Counted from the stretch's first letter, positions 31,955 through 40,098 are shown. The stretch: DNA of 64,000 nt from CALESS01 sp041741455 (GCA_041741455.1 JBGSJZ010000099.1:1-64000), one strand, 5' to 3'. Numbers and translations: made by a program. The notes: generated by a model from the letters alone, not told the origin.

Positions 31955-32635
31955 ATGCCAAAAGAATTTCACACCAAGCTGGCCGGGGTAAGCAAATTGA
32001 ATTCAGACGGCACCAGCCGCCAGGAATATATTCAGATGTTAGACCCAGAAGAGGGATTGGAACTTGTCCGGCAGCCAGAAAATTCGTATGACCCAAACGC
32101 AGTCGCCGTCTTCGATTCAACTGGAAATCAAATTGGCTATCTCAGCAGCCAGGTTGCAGCGGAGATCGCCCCGGAGATTGACCGGGGTATGTTTGTCGAA
32201 TGTTATGTAGTGGAAATCACCGGGCAGGATCAAGATACCCAGGGCGTGAATGTTTTGATTAACGTAATGACATTAGAAGAAGCTGGGACAAAATATAAAA
32301 CTTCATCGCCGGTCCCGGTTCGATCCAAAACTCACCCAATCGGTTCTACTCATAAGCCTTTTTCATCGTCCAGAATTCCTATTAGTTCAAAGGTTTCCAA
32401 ACCTGCCAAACCCCGCAAGGTCAACCCAAACCCCAAAAGCCCAAAGAGCATCGTTATCCTGCTGATCCTCTGGTTAACCCTGGGCTACCTGGGTGGCCAT
32501 CGCATGTATGCCGGTCGCGGCAGTTGGCTTTATACCCTCACCCTGGGCTACCTCACCATCGGCTGGATCCTGGATCTCTTTGTAATCCTCTTTGGTCGCT
32601 TCGAAGATAACCACGGCCGGCAAATCCGCTTTTAG
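31955..32635 (+). CDS. HIRAN-TM2 fusion protein
   Basis: 226 residues. Residues about 5-105 form a HIRAN domain (ELVRQPENSYDPNAVAVFDS, IGYLSSQVAAEIA). A basic Ser/Pro linker follows, then a TM2 domain (about 160-215) with two membrane helices around LGYLGGHRMYAGRGSWLYTL and a final DLFVILFGRFED. HIRAN domains bind DNA 3' ends in helicases (known). The fusion to a membrane module behind a repressor, in a lysogen-expressed position, suggests exclusion of incoming phage DNA (inference). Confidence 0.8.
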   Translation: MPKEFHTKLAGVSKLNSDGTSRQEYIQMLDPEEGLELVRQPENSYDPNAVAVFDSTGNQIGYLSSQVAAEIAPEIDRGMFVECYVVEITGQDQDTQGVNVLINVMTLEEAGTKYKTSSPVPVRSKTHPIGSTHKPFSSSRIPISSKVSKPAKPRKVNPNPKSPKSIVILLILWLTLGYLGGHRMYAGRGSWLYTLTLGYLTIGWILDLFVILFGRFEDNHGRQIRF

Positions 32636-32650
32636 CTAATTGGTTAATAG

Positions 32651-32689
32651 AAAACACGCTGGAATCTTTACAGATTTCCAGCGTGTTTT
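32651..32689. terminator. Bidirectional terminator between convergent genes
   Basis: AAAACACGCTGGAA (32651-32664) pairs perfectly with TTCCAGCGTGTTTT (32676-32689). It separates the plus-strand lysogeny pair from the minus-strand genes to its right. Confidence 0.85.
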
Positions 32690-32703
32690 AACAGGAATCG
32701 ATT

Positions 32704-32961
32704 CTACAGCGTAGGCCCGTGGATTATCTTGATTGTTACGGGTTCAGGTAATGGTTCAGGCCCAACATTGTCGGATGGTTGTGGATAAAGACTAACAGGC
32801 TGCTCAGGATACCATCGAAACCCTTGCAATCCTTCGATGACTTCCATAGAACTCATTGCCAGTTCAGGATTAGAACTTGTAATAGTTTGCGCCAGTTTAT
32901 TGGCTGTTGTTACAAGAACAGGTTTTTTCGATCCTTGAATAAACACAATATAGATTCTCAT
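32704..32961 (-). CDS. Small prophage protein, 85 aa
   Basis: MRIYIVFIQGSKKPVLVTTA, a beta-alpha start, then a Pro-rich C-terminal half ending TIKIIHGPTL. It overlaps the upstream gene by 4 nt (ATGA), so the pair is probably co-expressed. No family is recognised. Confidence 0.58.
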   Translation of the reverse strand: MRIYIVFIQGSKKPVLVTTANKLAQTITSSNPELAMSSMEVIEGLQGFRWYPEQPVSLYPQPSDNVGPEPLPEPVTIKIIHGPTL

Positions 32962-33164
32962 TTTTCCTCTCTTATTTTTTGATCCATTTCGATTTTTGCT
33001 TTTCCAACAGTTCGAGCAAATTCCATTATGAGAGTAGCTGTTCTTTCAATCAATGGCATCATAGAAATCACCCACTTATTGATTAATTCATGAAGTTCTT
33101 CCATCTTTTTATTCAATTCATTTATTTCATCTTCTGAAAGATTTTCGATCATAATCTCACTCAT
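32958..33164 (-). CDS. Small helical prophage protein, 68 aa
   Basis: Acidic helical protein (NLSEDEINELNKKMEELHEL, then LIERTATLIMEFARTVGKAK). Its composition suits a short coiled coil or small regulator. It is translationally coupled to the 85-residue gene after it. Confidence 0.58.
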   Translation of the reverse strand: MSEIMIENLSEDEINELNKKMEELHELINKWVISMMPLIERTATLIMEFARTVGKAKIEMDQKIREEK

Positions 33165-33204
33165 TCTTTCCTCCGTGCTCTCCGTGTCTCCGTGGTTAAT
33201 AGAA

Positions 33205-34191
33205 TTATAGCCCTGTTATGATGTTCATAACATCATCATTGACCAGCTTGCCGTAAATACCATCGGTAATCCCCATATTTGAATGCATTAAGTTCTGGCT
33301 AACCGCCTTCATCTGTGCCATATTGACGGCCCGCTTCAAACTGTACACAGCATGGCCATGTCTCAATTTATGCGGGCTGCGGTAGGGGATTCCAGCCCGC
33401 TGACATAACTCAGCCAGCGCCTCACGAAAAGAATTGCCAGCCTTCTCGCGGTTCTTCGTCTTTGGTGACTCAACCGTCAAATTCCCAGTTGGGTCCAGGT
33501 GAGCATACCAGAACGCCCGCCCTGGCAGCACGGGCCGTACCTCAGCATCCCACTCTTGCACAACCTTCATCAGCTCCGGAATATTCAACATGAAAGTGAT
33601 GGCCGCCTTGCTGTTTTTGGTTTTCACGCCCCGCTCTGGCAGTTGCGAAATCATCTTCCGCCCCAGGTTGACACAATCAATCGGCAGTGTCATAAATGCC
33701 CCAACCCGCATCCCGGTCAGGAACAGAAAAGCCACCCCGGCCCGCGTCCGTCGCTGCGCAGTCGTCACTGCCGGCACTGCCATCAACTGCAATATATCTT
33801 CTACGGTATAAATCTCCCGCGTATGAAGCTCGCTTTGCTCCCCCCGTGCCCGGCTTGCCCGCAACGTCTCAATCCATAATGGTTTTATCGCCTTGTATCG
33901 GCTTTGATTTTCACGCTTTATCCAGGTGAAAAAAGATTGAACCGTAATAAATATTCCGCTCAAATATAGTGAAGAAAACTGCGTCCCCTTCGCTGTTTTT
34001 AATCCCTCCACGTAGATCGGAAACGACGGCTTCAACGACGTCACCTTGTTAAACGGCTTCTCCCCCGCCCACTCCAGCAAGATCTTCAATTTTGACCAGG
34101 TAATCCGGCTGGTCTGTTGGTGCAACTGTTTCACTTCTTGCTGGTACTTTATGAACGCCTGAACGTCTTGCCAATTCTGCCGGTTGATCAC
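33205..34191 (-). CDS. int: Tyrosine-type site-specific integrase
   Basis: 328 residues. The N-terminal SAM-like core-binding domain (about 1-120) precedes a catalytic domain with Arg162 (TGMRVGA), His274 and Arg277 (SPHKLRHGH), His303 (LMHSNMG) and nucleophilic Tyr313 (GIYGKL). All catalytic residues except the less conserved lysine are seen directly. It lies about 0.5 kb from the right core site. Its ATG overlaps the stop of the HTH-zinc-ribbon gene, so the two are coupled. Confidence 0.93.
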   Translation of the reverse strand: MINRQNWQDVQAFIKYQQEVKQLHQQTSRITWSKLKILLEWAGEKPFNKVTSLKPSFPIYVEGLKTAKGTQFSSLYLSGIFITVQSFFTWIKRENQSRYKAIKPLWIETLRASRARGEQSELHTREIYTVEDILQLMAVPAVTTAQRRTRAGVAFLFLTGMRVGAFMTLPIDCVNLGRKMISQLPERGVKTKNSKAAITFMLNIPELMKVVQEWDAEVRPVLPGRAFWYAHLDPTGNLTVESPKTKNREKAGNSFREALAELCQRAGIPYRSPHKLRHGHAVYSLKRAVNMAQMKAVSQNLMHSNMGITDGIYGKLVNDDVMNIITGL

Positions 34192-34595
34192 TTCTCCCCT
34201 CCCTTATCGAACCTGGCCACCTTCCCGCCGCACACCGGGCAGGACCCGGAAACCAAACACGAATACCGGTTAGCAGGCTTTCGTTTCAGCTTCTGGATCT
34301 CGATCACCTTCCGGCACCGGAAGCAAAATGCTTCACCCGGCAGCATCTTCCCGCGCGCCTTATTCTTCCGGGATGCCAGGTAATCCCGAGCCCACGTCGC
34401 AAACGCCAGGCCATTTACCCATATCTTCCCTTTCAGGTCCACTGTTACCGGCGCACCTGCCGGAATGTAAGAACGAGTGAAAGTGTCCACAGAAATACCC
34501 AACTCAGAAGCGATTTCCCCCGGCTTATACTGCATGTCCAACAAACGGCTTAAACGAAATAGCTTATCAGAATTCAAGCGGGGTGCATGGGTCAT
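34188..34595 (-). CDS. HTH plus zinc-ribbon partner of the integrase
   Basis: 135 residues. Residues about 10-75 look like a MerR/excisionase-style helix-turn-helix with wing (YKPGEIASELGISVDTFTRS, then KGKIWVNGLAFATWARDYL). Residues about 88-130 hold two CxxC pairs (CFRCRKVIE and CPVCGGKV). It overlaps int by 4 nt (ATGA). Such a partner could be the directionality factor or a recombination helper. The ATG at 34595 follows a weak AGGTG Shine-Dalgarno. Confidence 0.68.
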   Translation of the reverse strand: MTHAPRLNSDKLFRLSRLLDMQYKPGEIASELGISVDTFTRSYIPAGAPVTVDLKGKIWVNGLAFATWARDYLASRKNKARGKMLPGEAFCFRCRKVIEIQKLKRKPANRYSCLVSGSCPVCGGKVARFDKGGEK

Positions 34596-34647
34596 AGTTC
34601 ACCTCAAGTGTGAAATGGATGGCCGTCGTGCACTCGACTGCAGAAAT

Positions 34648-34653
34648 ATTATA
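34648..34653 (-). promoter_or_regulatory. Possible -10 of the integrase operon
   Basis: TATAAT on the minus strand 52 nt before the start of the HTH-zinc-ribbon gene. A convincing -35 is lacking (GCAATA-like at 16-17 bp), so the promoter may be weak or activated. Confidence 0.35.
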
Positions 34654-34709
34654 CAACGCTCTATAAAATATTGCATTAGAAAAGGGGGAATATAGATTCA
34701 AATGGTGTT

Positions 34710-34724
34710 ATGGAGGGAATTCAC
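34710..34724. other. Attachment site core, right
   Basis: Exact copy of the 15-bp core at 3280-3294; 24 nt beyond lies the stop codon of the ROK kinase gene (34749). Sequences outside the core differ on both sides, as expected for attL and attR. Confidence 0.85.
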
Positions 34725-34748
34725 CCTTCCGGATGTACGTTTAGCACC

Positions 34749-35684
34749 TCAGGAGGTGTGAGATTGGATCAATGCCAGTGATCCCATCAGACCAGCATTA
34801 TCTCCCAGGGTGGCCTGGGTAATAATTAGATCTTGCAGGTACATGGATGATAAAACATGTGTTTTCAAGGCGGCATGCAGGGGATCAAAGAAGATCGGGC
34901 CGCTGTGAGTGACCCCTCCGCCCAGGATGACAATGGTTGGGTTGAAGATGTGCAGGTAGTTAGCGATGGCCACGCCCATGTAATGCCCGGCGCGTTTCAA
35001 TGCTTCGGTGGCCAGGGCATCGCCGGCCTTTGCGGCGTCCGAGACCTGGCGGGCTGTAGCTGGAGGGTCTTTGGGTAAGGAGGAGGCGCGTCCAAGGACC
35101 AATTGCTCATTGACATATTTGGCAATGCCCGTACCGGAAGATATCGCCTCCAGATGACCGCGCTGGCCACAGCCACACATTGGGCCGCCATCCATGATGG
35201 TAACATGCCCAAGCTCCGCTGCCAGGCCACGATGACCGAGCAGAAGTTGATCGTTGGAAATCACGCCCCCGCCAATGCCAGTGCTGATGGTGAAGTAAAT
35301 CAAGTCATGATGACCCTGACCAGCGCCGTAGCGCCATTCTCCCAGGGCAGCCAGATTGGCATCATTACCCAGGATGACCGGCACATGGAAGTGATCTTCC
35401 AGAATTTGGCGCAGGGGCAAGTTCTTCCAGGCAGGGATGTTCGGTGCCTTGTAAATCACTCCGGTGTTGGAATCCAATGGTCCAGGTGCGTCAGCGCCAA
35501 TGCCACGCACGGTGAAGCCATCCCCGGGCCAGAGTTCGCTAATGAGGGCGATCAGGCGATCCACCGCCGAGTCCTTGCCGCGGGTGGCAATCTTCTTCAT
35601 GGTTAACGGAACGGTTGAATTCGCCGGATACAAGCCGGCGCGAAGTTGGGTGCCCCCTATGTCAATCGCAAAATATACGTCCAT
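34749..35684 (-). CDS. ROK-family sugar kinase (glucokinase type)
   Basis: 311 residues. DIGGTQLRAGLY is the phosphate-binding motif near the N-terminus, LGNDANLAALGEW carries the catalytic aspartate, TGIGGGVI follows, and the ROK zinc site has GHVTIMDGGPMCGCGQRGHLEA with CxCGxxGxxE. It phosphorylates glucose or a related sugar with ATP or polyphosphate. The gap-pgk genes on the other strand suit an Embden-Meyerhof role. The prophage now separates it from its likely terminator. Confidence 0.88.
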   Translation of the reverse strand: MDVYFAIDIGGTQLRAGLYPANSTVPLTMKKIATRGKDSAVDRLIALISELWPGDGFTVRGIGADAPGPLDSNTGVIYKAPNIPAWKNLPLRQILEDHFHVPVILGNDANLAALGEWRYGAGQGHHDLIYFTISTGIGGGVISNDQLLLGHRGLAAELGHVTIMDGGPMCGCGQRGHLEAISSGTGIAKYVNEQLVLGRASSLPKDPPATARQVSDAAKAGDALATEALKRAGHYMGVAIANYLHIFNPTIVILGGGVTHSGPIFFDPLHAALKTHVLSSMYLQDLIITQATLGDNAGLMGSLALIQSHTS

Positions 35685-35718
35685 TCGGGGGATTATAGCA
35701 TGAAAGTCCCGGGATTCG

Positions 35719-35747
35719 TTGACGCAAAGGGAAAACCTTGCTATATT
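35719..35747 (+). promoter_or_regulatory. Promoter of yvcK, giving a leaderless transcript
   Basis: TTGACG (35719-35724), 17-bp spacer, TATATT (35742-35747). The expected +1 is within a base or so of the yvcK ATG at 35755, so the transcript should have little or no 5' leader. Confidence 0.7.
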
Positions 35748-35754
35748 TCTAGGG

Positions 35755-37101
35755 ATGAATTCACCTAATAACCGCTGGTATCAACGTGCCTGGCATATGT
35801 TTCGGCGTGAACTGGGTTGGCTGCTTCCCGGAGTGGGGGTCAAACGCTGGTTGTTAATGATCCTGGCAGGTACAACCATGTTGGGAGTTGGCCTGGCATT
35901 TGTCCTGCTGGATATCTACCGGACAGCGCCGGAGACCTGGTGGCTGCCTATCCTCTCAATCCTGGCTTTGCGCTTCCTAGACCGAACCCTGCGCGCCGTG
36001 ATCTTTGGCAGCATCGGTATTGGATTAATTGCAGTGGGGATTTGGAGACTGAATCGCAATCTGTTACGACCATTTGTGCGCAAAGGCGCACCCGTCCTGG
36101 ATGCTGTCACAGCTTACCGGCGTAAGGAACGGGGACCGCATGTGGTGGTGATTGGCGGTGGTACCGGTCTTTCAACCCTGTTGCGCGGTTTGAAACAGGT
36201 CACCAATAACATAACAGCTATCGTCACGGTTGCAGATGATGGCGGGTCATCCGGTGAATTAAGGCGCAACCTGGGGGTGCTCCCGCCGGGGGATATCCGC
36301 AACTGTTTAACCGCTCTTTCAAACGATGAGACCCTTCTGACCCAGATCTTCCAATACCGCTTTGGTAGCGGCAGCGGGCTGGAAGGCCATTCACTGGGTA
36401 ATTTATTTATAACAGCCCTGGCGGAAATCACTGGTAGTTTTGAAGAAGCGGTCATCGAATCCGGGCGTGTCCTGGCCGTGACCGGACGAGTCTTACCCTC
36501 CACTTTGCAAGACGTACGTTTGGTGGCGGAAATATTCATTCCCGGGCAGGATAAGCTTGTGCAAGTCAAGGGCGAAAGCGCCATCACAGGGGCTGGAGGA
36601 GATGTAAGGCGAGTTTGGTTAGAACCGACCAACCCCCTGGCTTATCCACCCACCATCCAGGCCATTCTCTCTGCAGATTTGATCATCATTGGACCCGGTA
36701 GTTTGTTTACCAGCCTGTTGCCGGATTTGCTGGTACCTGACCTGGTGGAAGCAGTACGCGCCAGTAAGGCGATTCGTTTTTTTGTGTGTAATGTTGCCTC
36801 TCAACCCGGTGAGACCCAGGGTTACACCTGCGGAGACCATGTGCACACGATTGAACAGCACGTCAATGGTCCTTTGTTTGATATGGTGATCTGCAACAAA
36901 AATTTCTCTGCCAAACTGCCTGCCGGAACTGATTGGATTAAACCAGAAGAAGAAGGCGAGCGGGATTACATTCTGTACCAGGCAGACCTGATGAGCAAAG
37001 AAACCCCCTGGCGCCATGATTCTGAAAAACTGGCGCGAACCATCATGGATTTGTACGAAGAACGCACCGGGCCATTGACAGAGCGGGAAGACGTGGCATA
37101 A
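35755..37101 (+). CDS. yvcK: YvcK/CofD-like protein with N-terminal membrane domain
   Basis: 448 residues. The first 120 contain three hydrophobic segments (about 28-48, 58-74, 80-98). The CofD/YvcK fold follows, with VVVIGGGTGLSTLLRGLK (nucleotide loop), VTVADDGGSSGELRR, PPGDIRNCLTALS and GPGSLFTSLLPDLLV. YvcK binds UDP-sugars and links carbon flux to envelope growth in other bacteria (known). Most YvcK proteins lack the membrane part. TTG 35719 is in frame but coincides with the promoter -35. Confidence 0.85.
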   Translation: MNSPNNRWYQRAWHMFRRELGWLLPGVGVKRWLLMILAGTTMLGVGLAFVLLDIYRTAPETWWLPILSILALRFLDRTLRAVIFGSIGIGLIAVGIWRLNRNLLRPFVRKGAPVLDAVTAYRRKERGPHVVVIGGGTGLSTLLRGLKQVTNNITAIVTVADDGGSSGELRRNLGVLPPGDIRNCLTALSNDETLLTQIFQYRFGSGSGLEGHSLGNLFITALAEITGSFEEAVIESGRVLAVTGRVLPSTLQDVRLVAEIFIPGQDKLVQVKGESAITGAGGDVRRVWLEPTNPLAYPPTIQAILSADLIIIGPGSLFTSLLPDLLVPDLVEAVRASKAIRFFVCNVASQPGETQGYTCGDHVHTIEQHVNGPLFDMVICNKNFSAKLPAGTDWIKPEEEGERDYILYQADLMSKETPWRHDSEKLARTIMDLYEERTGPLTEREDVA

Positions 37102-37175
37102 TTATTTACTTAGGGGCTTGTCTGAACAAACCCACGCTTGACGTGGTAATTTTTATGTAACCTTTTGGAGGAAAA

Positions 37176-38228
37176 ATGGCTATTCGAGTAGGTATCAATG
37201 GTTTTGGTCGCATCGGTCGGCTGGTTTTCAAAGCAATGCTCGACCGGGCTGGCGGCGATCTGGAAGTTGTAGCAGTGAACGATTTGTTTGACGCCAAATC
37301 TAATGCTCATTTGCTGCGCTATGACTCGACTTACGGCATTTTTCGTTTGCCAGTGGATGTAGTCGGCAGCGATCTTTCCGTGGATGGCAAGTTGGTCAAA
37401 GTTTTTGCTGAGAAGGATCCGGCTGCCTTACCCTGGAAGGACCTGGGCGTGGATATCGTGATTGAGTCCACCGGTATCTTTACGGATGCCAAGGGTGACC
37501 CGGCCAAGGGCAAACCAGGTGCGAATGTGCATATTGAACGCGGTGGCGCTAAGAAAGTCATCATTTCCGCCCCAGCAAAAAATGAAGACATCACCATTGT
37601 GTTGGGTGTGAACGACGAAAAGTACGATCCGGCGAATCATCATGTGGTCTCCAATGCATCCTGCACCACCAACTGTTTAGCCCCAGCTGCCAAAGTCGTG
37701 AATGACTCCTTCGGGATTGTACATGGCTTGATGACCACCATCCACTCTTACACCAATGACCAGGTGATCCTGGACCAGGGTCACAAGAAAGAGATGCGCC
37801 GAAGTCGGGCCGCTGGTTTGAACATCATCCCCACCACCACCGGTGCAGCCAAAGCAGTGGCACTGGTGATCCCCTCGCTGAAGGGTAAGTTTGATGGTTA
37901 TGCCCTGCGCGTTCCCACCCCCACCGTCTCGATTGTGGACTTCGTGTGCACAGTTGAGAAAGCAACCTCCAAAGAAGAACTAAATGCTGCTTTCATTGCC
38001 GCTTCCGTAGGCCCGATGGCCGGCATCCTGGGTGTGACCCGCGGTGAGTATAACGATCCATTGGTCTCCACCGACTTCAAGGGCGACAGCCGCTCCTCGA
38101 TTGTTGACCTGCCGAACAACAATGTAATGGGCGGCAATCTGGTTAAGGTTGTAGCCTGGTACGATAATGAGTGGGGTTACTCCTGCCGAACGGTTGATCT
38201 GGCACTCATGATGGCGAAGAGCCTGTAA
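37176..38228 (+). CDS. gap: Glyceraldehyde-3-phosphate dehydrogenase
   Basis: 350 residues; NAD-binding GINGFGRIGRLVFKA at the start, catalytic cysteine in SNASCTTNCLAP (about 162-166), the AAGLNIIPTTTGAAKAV loop and C-terminal WYDNEWGYSCR. It converts glyceraldehyde-3-phosphate to 1,3-bisphosphoglycerate in the cytosol. A GGAGG Shine-Dalgarno precedes the ATG. It is directly followed by pgk, the next step. Confidence 0.97.
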   Translation: MAIRVGINGFGRIGRLVFKAMLDRAGGDLEVVAVNDLFDAKSNAHLLRYDSTYGIFRLPVDVVGSDLSVDGKLVKVFAEKDPAALPWKDLGVDIVIESTGIFTDAKGDPAKGKPGANVHIERGGAKKVIISAPAKNEDITIVLGVNDEKYDPANHHVVSNASCTTNCLAPAAKVVNDSFGIVHGLMTTIHSYTNDQVILDQGHKKEMRRSRAAGLNIIPTTTGAAKAVALVIPSLKGKFDGYALRVPTPTVSIVDFVCTVEKATSKEELNAAFIAASVGPMAGILGVTRGEYNDPLVSTDFKGDSRSSIVDLPNNNVMGGNLVKVVAWYDNEWGYSCRTVDLALMMAKSL

Positions 38229-38240
38229 TTCAAAAACACC

Positions 38241-38269
38241 ATAGGGGTGGGTCTCAGACCCACCCCTAT
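38241..38269. repeat. Perfect hairpin between gap and pgk
   Basis: ataggggtgggtct (38241-38254) is the exact complement of 38256-38269. It is followed by A, not T, on the plus strand, so it is not a standard plus-strand terminator. It could limit mRNA decay or adjust the gap/pgk ratio; it also looks like a dispersed palindrome. Confidence 0.7.
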
Positions 38270-38303
38270 AAAAATACCTGTTTGCAGAGCGAGGAATTTT
38301 CCC

Positions 38304-39482
38304 ATGTTCAATAAGAAGACAATTCGTGATATTGATTTCAAGGGCAAGAAGGTTTTGGTTCGGGTGGATTTTAATGTGCCGTTGAAGGACGGCGCGGTGG
38401 GCGATGATACCCGCATCCGGGCAGCCCTGCCAACCATTCAATATTTACTGGATGGCGGAGCGGCTGTGATTCTATGCTCGCACCTGGGACGCCCGAAAGG
38501 CGGACCGGATCCGAAGTACTCGCTGAAACCTGTCGCGGAGTACCTGGGTAAGTTGATCTCAGCTTCGGTTGCATTTGCTGAAGATTGCATTGGGCCAGTG
38601 GCGGAAGCTGCGGTTGCAGCCCTCAAACCCGGCGGTGTTTTGGTGCTGGAAAACACTCGCTTTTATCCGGGTGAGGAAAAGAATGACCTGGAACTGGCTC
38701 AGAAGATGGCCTCTCTGGCTGATGTGTTTGTTAATGATGCCTTCGGAACTGCGCACCGGGCGCATTCCTCCACCGAGGGTGTGGCGCGCTACTTGCCGGC
38801 AGTGGCTGGCTTCTTGATGGAAAAAGAAATCCAGTACCTGGGTGCAGCGATTGAAGATCCCAAACGACCCTTCGTGGCGATCCTAGGCGGTGCCAAGATC
38901 AGCGATAAAATTGGGGTAATCAAGAATCTGCTGGCCAAAGCGGATGTGATTTTGATCGGCGGTGGCATGGCCAATACCTTCCTGGCAGCCAAGGGATTGA
39001 AGATGGCAGATTCGCTGGTGGAAGCGGATGCCGTGGCGACTGCGGTTGAATTGCTGGCCGTGGGCGGAAGCAAGCTGGTCCTTCCAGAAGATCTGGCCCT
39101 GGCCAACGCCTTCGATGCTGGCGCGGAAAAGAAGATCGTGGCCACTGGGGATGTGCCAGATGGTTGGCGGGTGCTGGATATCGGTCCCAAGACGGTGAAG
39201 GCGTTCAAAGAGGTGATCTCTGGAGCTGGAACCGTGGTCTGGAATGGCCCGATGGGCGTATTTGAATTCCCAGCCTTTGCTGAAGGCACCTACGGTGTGG
39301 CCGAAGCTGTGGCAGCCAGCGACGCCATCAGCGTGATTGGTGGCGGCGAATCCGTGGCTGCTATCCAGCAATCCGGGCTGGCCGATAAGATCACCCATAT
39401 CTCCACGGGCGGTGGCGCCTCCCTGGAAATGTTGGAAGGCTTGGTTCTGCCCGGCCTGGCGGCATTGCAGGACAAGAAGTAA
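38304..39482 (+). CDS. pgk: Phosphoglycerate kinase
   Basis: 392 residues, usual length. KKVLVRVDFNVPLKDG, CSHLGRPKGGPD, VLVLENTRFYPGEEKND, VAILGGAKISDKIGV, WNGPMGVFEFPAFAEGT and SVIGGGESVAAIQ are the classical PGK motifs for 3-phosphoglycerate and ATP binding. The in-frame start at 38247 falls in the intergenic hairpin; ATG 38304, preceded by GAGGAA, gives the normal N-terminus. Confidence 0.97.
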   Translation: MFNKKTIRDIDFKGKKVLVRVDFNVPLKDGAVGDDTRIRAALPTIQYLLDGGAAVILCSHLGRPKGGPDPKYSLKPVAEYLGKLISASVAFAEDCIGPVAEAAVAALKPGGVLVLENTRFYPGEEKNDLELAQKMASLADVFVNDAFGTAHRAHSSTEGVARYLPAVAGFLMEKEIQYLGAAIEDPKRPFVAILGGAKISDKIGVIKNLLAKADVILIGGGMANTFLAAKGLKMADSLVEADAVATAVELLAVGGSKLVLPEDLALANAFDAGAEKKIVATGDVPDGWRVLDIGPKTVKAFKEVISGAGTVVWNGPMGVFEFPAFAEGTYGVAEAVAASDAISVIGGGESVAAIQQSGLADKITHISTGGGASLEMLEGLVLPGLAALQDKK

Positions 39483-39503
39483 CAATTTTCACAGAGTGAG
39501 ATC

Positions 39504-39528
39504 ATCCCCTGCTTTTTTGGCAGGGGAT
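39504..39528 (+). terminator. Terminator of gap-pgk
   Basis: ATCCCCTGC / GCAGGGGAT stem with a T-rich loop, followed by gtttgtttgg, 21 nt after the pgk stop. Confidence 0.75.
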
Positions 39529-39586
39529 GTTTGTTTGGGGTAAACTATGATTCGAACCTTCCATTGAAGTCAAAGGAGCCTGAGAG

Positions 39587-40048
39587 ATGAAAAAATTAAT
39601 CCTTATCCTCAGTTTATTGATCGGTATTTTCCTGCTACTGCAATTGGTACCGTATGGCCGGAATCACACCAACCCAACGGTGGTGGCTGAACCGACCTGG
39701 GATAGCCCGGAAACCCGGGTGTTGGCCGTGAGGGCTTGCTTTGATTGCCATAGTAATGAAACAGTCTGGCCGTGGTACAGCAACATCGCTCCGGTTTCCT
39801 GGCTGGTGCAGAGGGATGTGGACGAAGGCCGGGAGAAGCTTAATTTCTCCGAATGGCGAGCTTATGTGGAGAATGAAGAGGGCGAAGATGAGGAAAAGGA
39901 GTACGAGTGGGATGATATCGAGGAAGTGATCCGTTCGGGTGAAATGCCGCTGCCAATTTACCTGATCCAACATCCGGAAGCAAAGTTGAGCGCGACAGAA
40001 AAAGAGCAGTTGATTGAAGGGTTGTTGGTTTCCACAGGTCAAAAATGA
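39587..40048 (+). CDS. Membrane-anchored haem-binding domain protein
   Basis: 153 residues. An N-terminal signal/anchor (LILILSLLIGIFLLLQL), then a haem-binding domain of the PF14376 type with CFDCHSNETVWPWYSNIAPV, one CxxCH covalent haem site, WLVQRDVDEGREKLNFSEW and EVIRSGEMPLPIYLI. Expected on the outer face of the membrane. An acidic insertion (about 105-120) is unusual. Electron-transfer partners are not evident nearby. Confidence 0.82.
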   Translation: MKKLILILSLLIGIFLLLQLVPYGRNHTNPTVVAEPTWDSPETRVLAVRACFDCHSNETVWPWYSNIAPVSWLVQRDVDEGREKLNFSEWRAYVENEEGEDEEKEYEWDDIEEVIRSGEMPLPIYLIQHPEAKLSATEKEQLIEGLLVSTGQK

Positions 40049-40055
40049 GAATTTG

Positions 40056-40084
40056 TTGACAAGGTAGGGCGGGCATGATAAAAT
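40056..40084 (+). promoter_or_regulatory. Promoter of tRNA-Glu
   Basis: TTGACA (40056-40061), 17-bp spacer, TAAAAT (40079-40084). The predicted start lies about 8 nt before the tRNA. Confidence 0.7.
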
Positions 40085-40098
40085 TTTGTCCGCCAGAC

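Larger units (their letters stand above)
3280..34724. mobile_element. Complete siphovirus-type prophage, about 31.4 kb
   Basis: Bounded by a 15-bp direct repeat (3280-3294 and 34710-34724), with a tyrosine integrase about 0.5 kb inside the right end. It carries lysogeny control, replication, lysis, terminase, HK97-type head, long non-contractile tail and baseplate genes in standard order with no obvious frameshifts. There is a complete tail tape-measure gene and no contractile-sheath gene, which indicates siphovirus morphology. An HNH endonuclease next to terminase suggests cos-type packaging (known association). It appears intact, but inducibility cannot be judged from sequence. Confidence 0.92.

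Noticed and set aside
35719..35754. TTG start for yvcK 12 codons upstream
   Set aside because: The TTG is the first half of the promoter -35; the ATG at 35755 is the better start.
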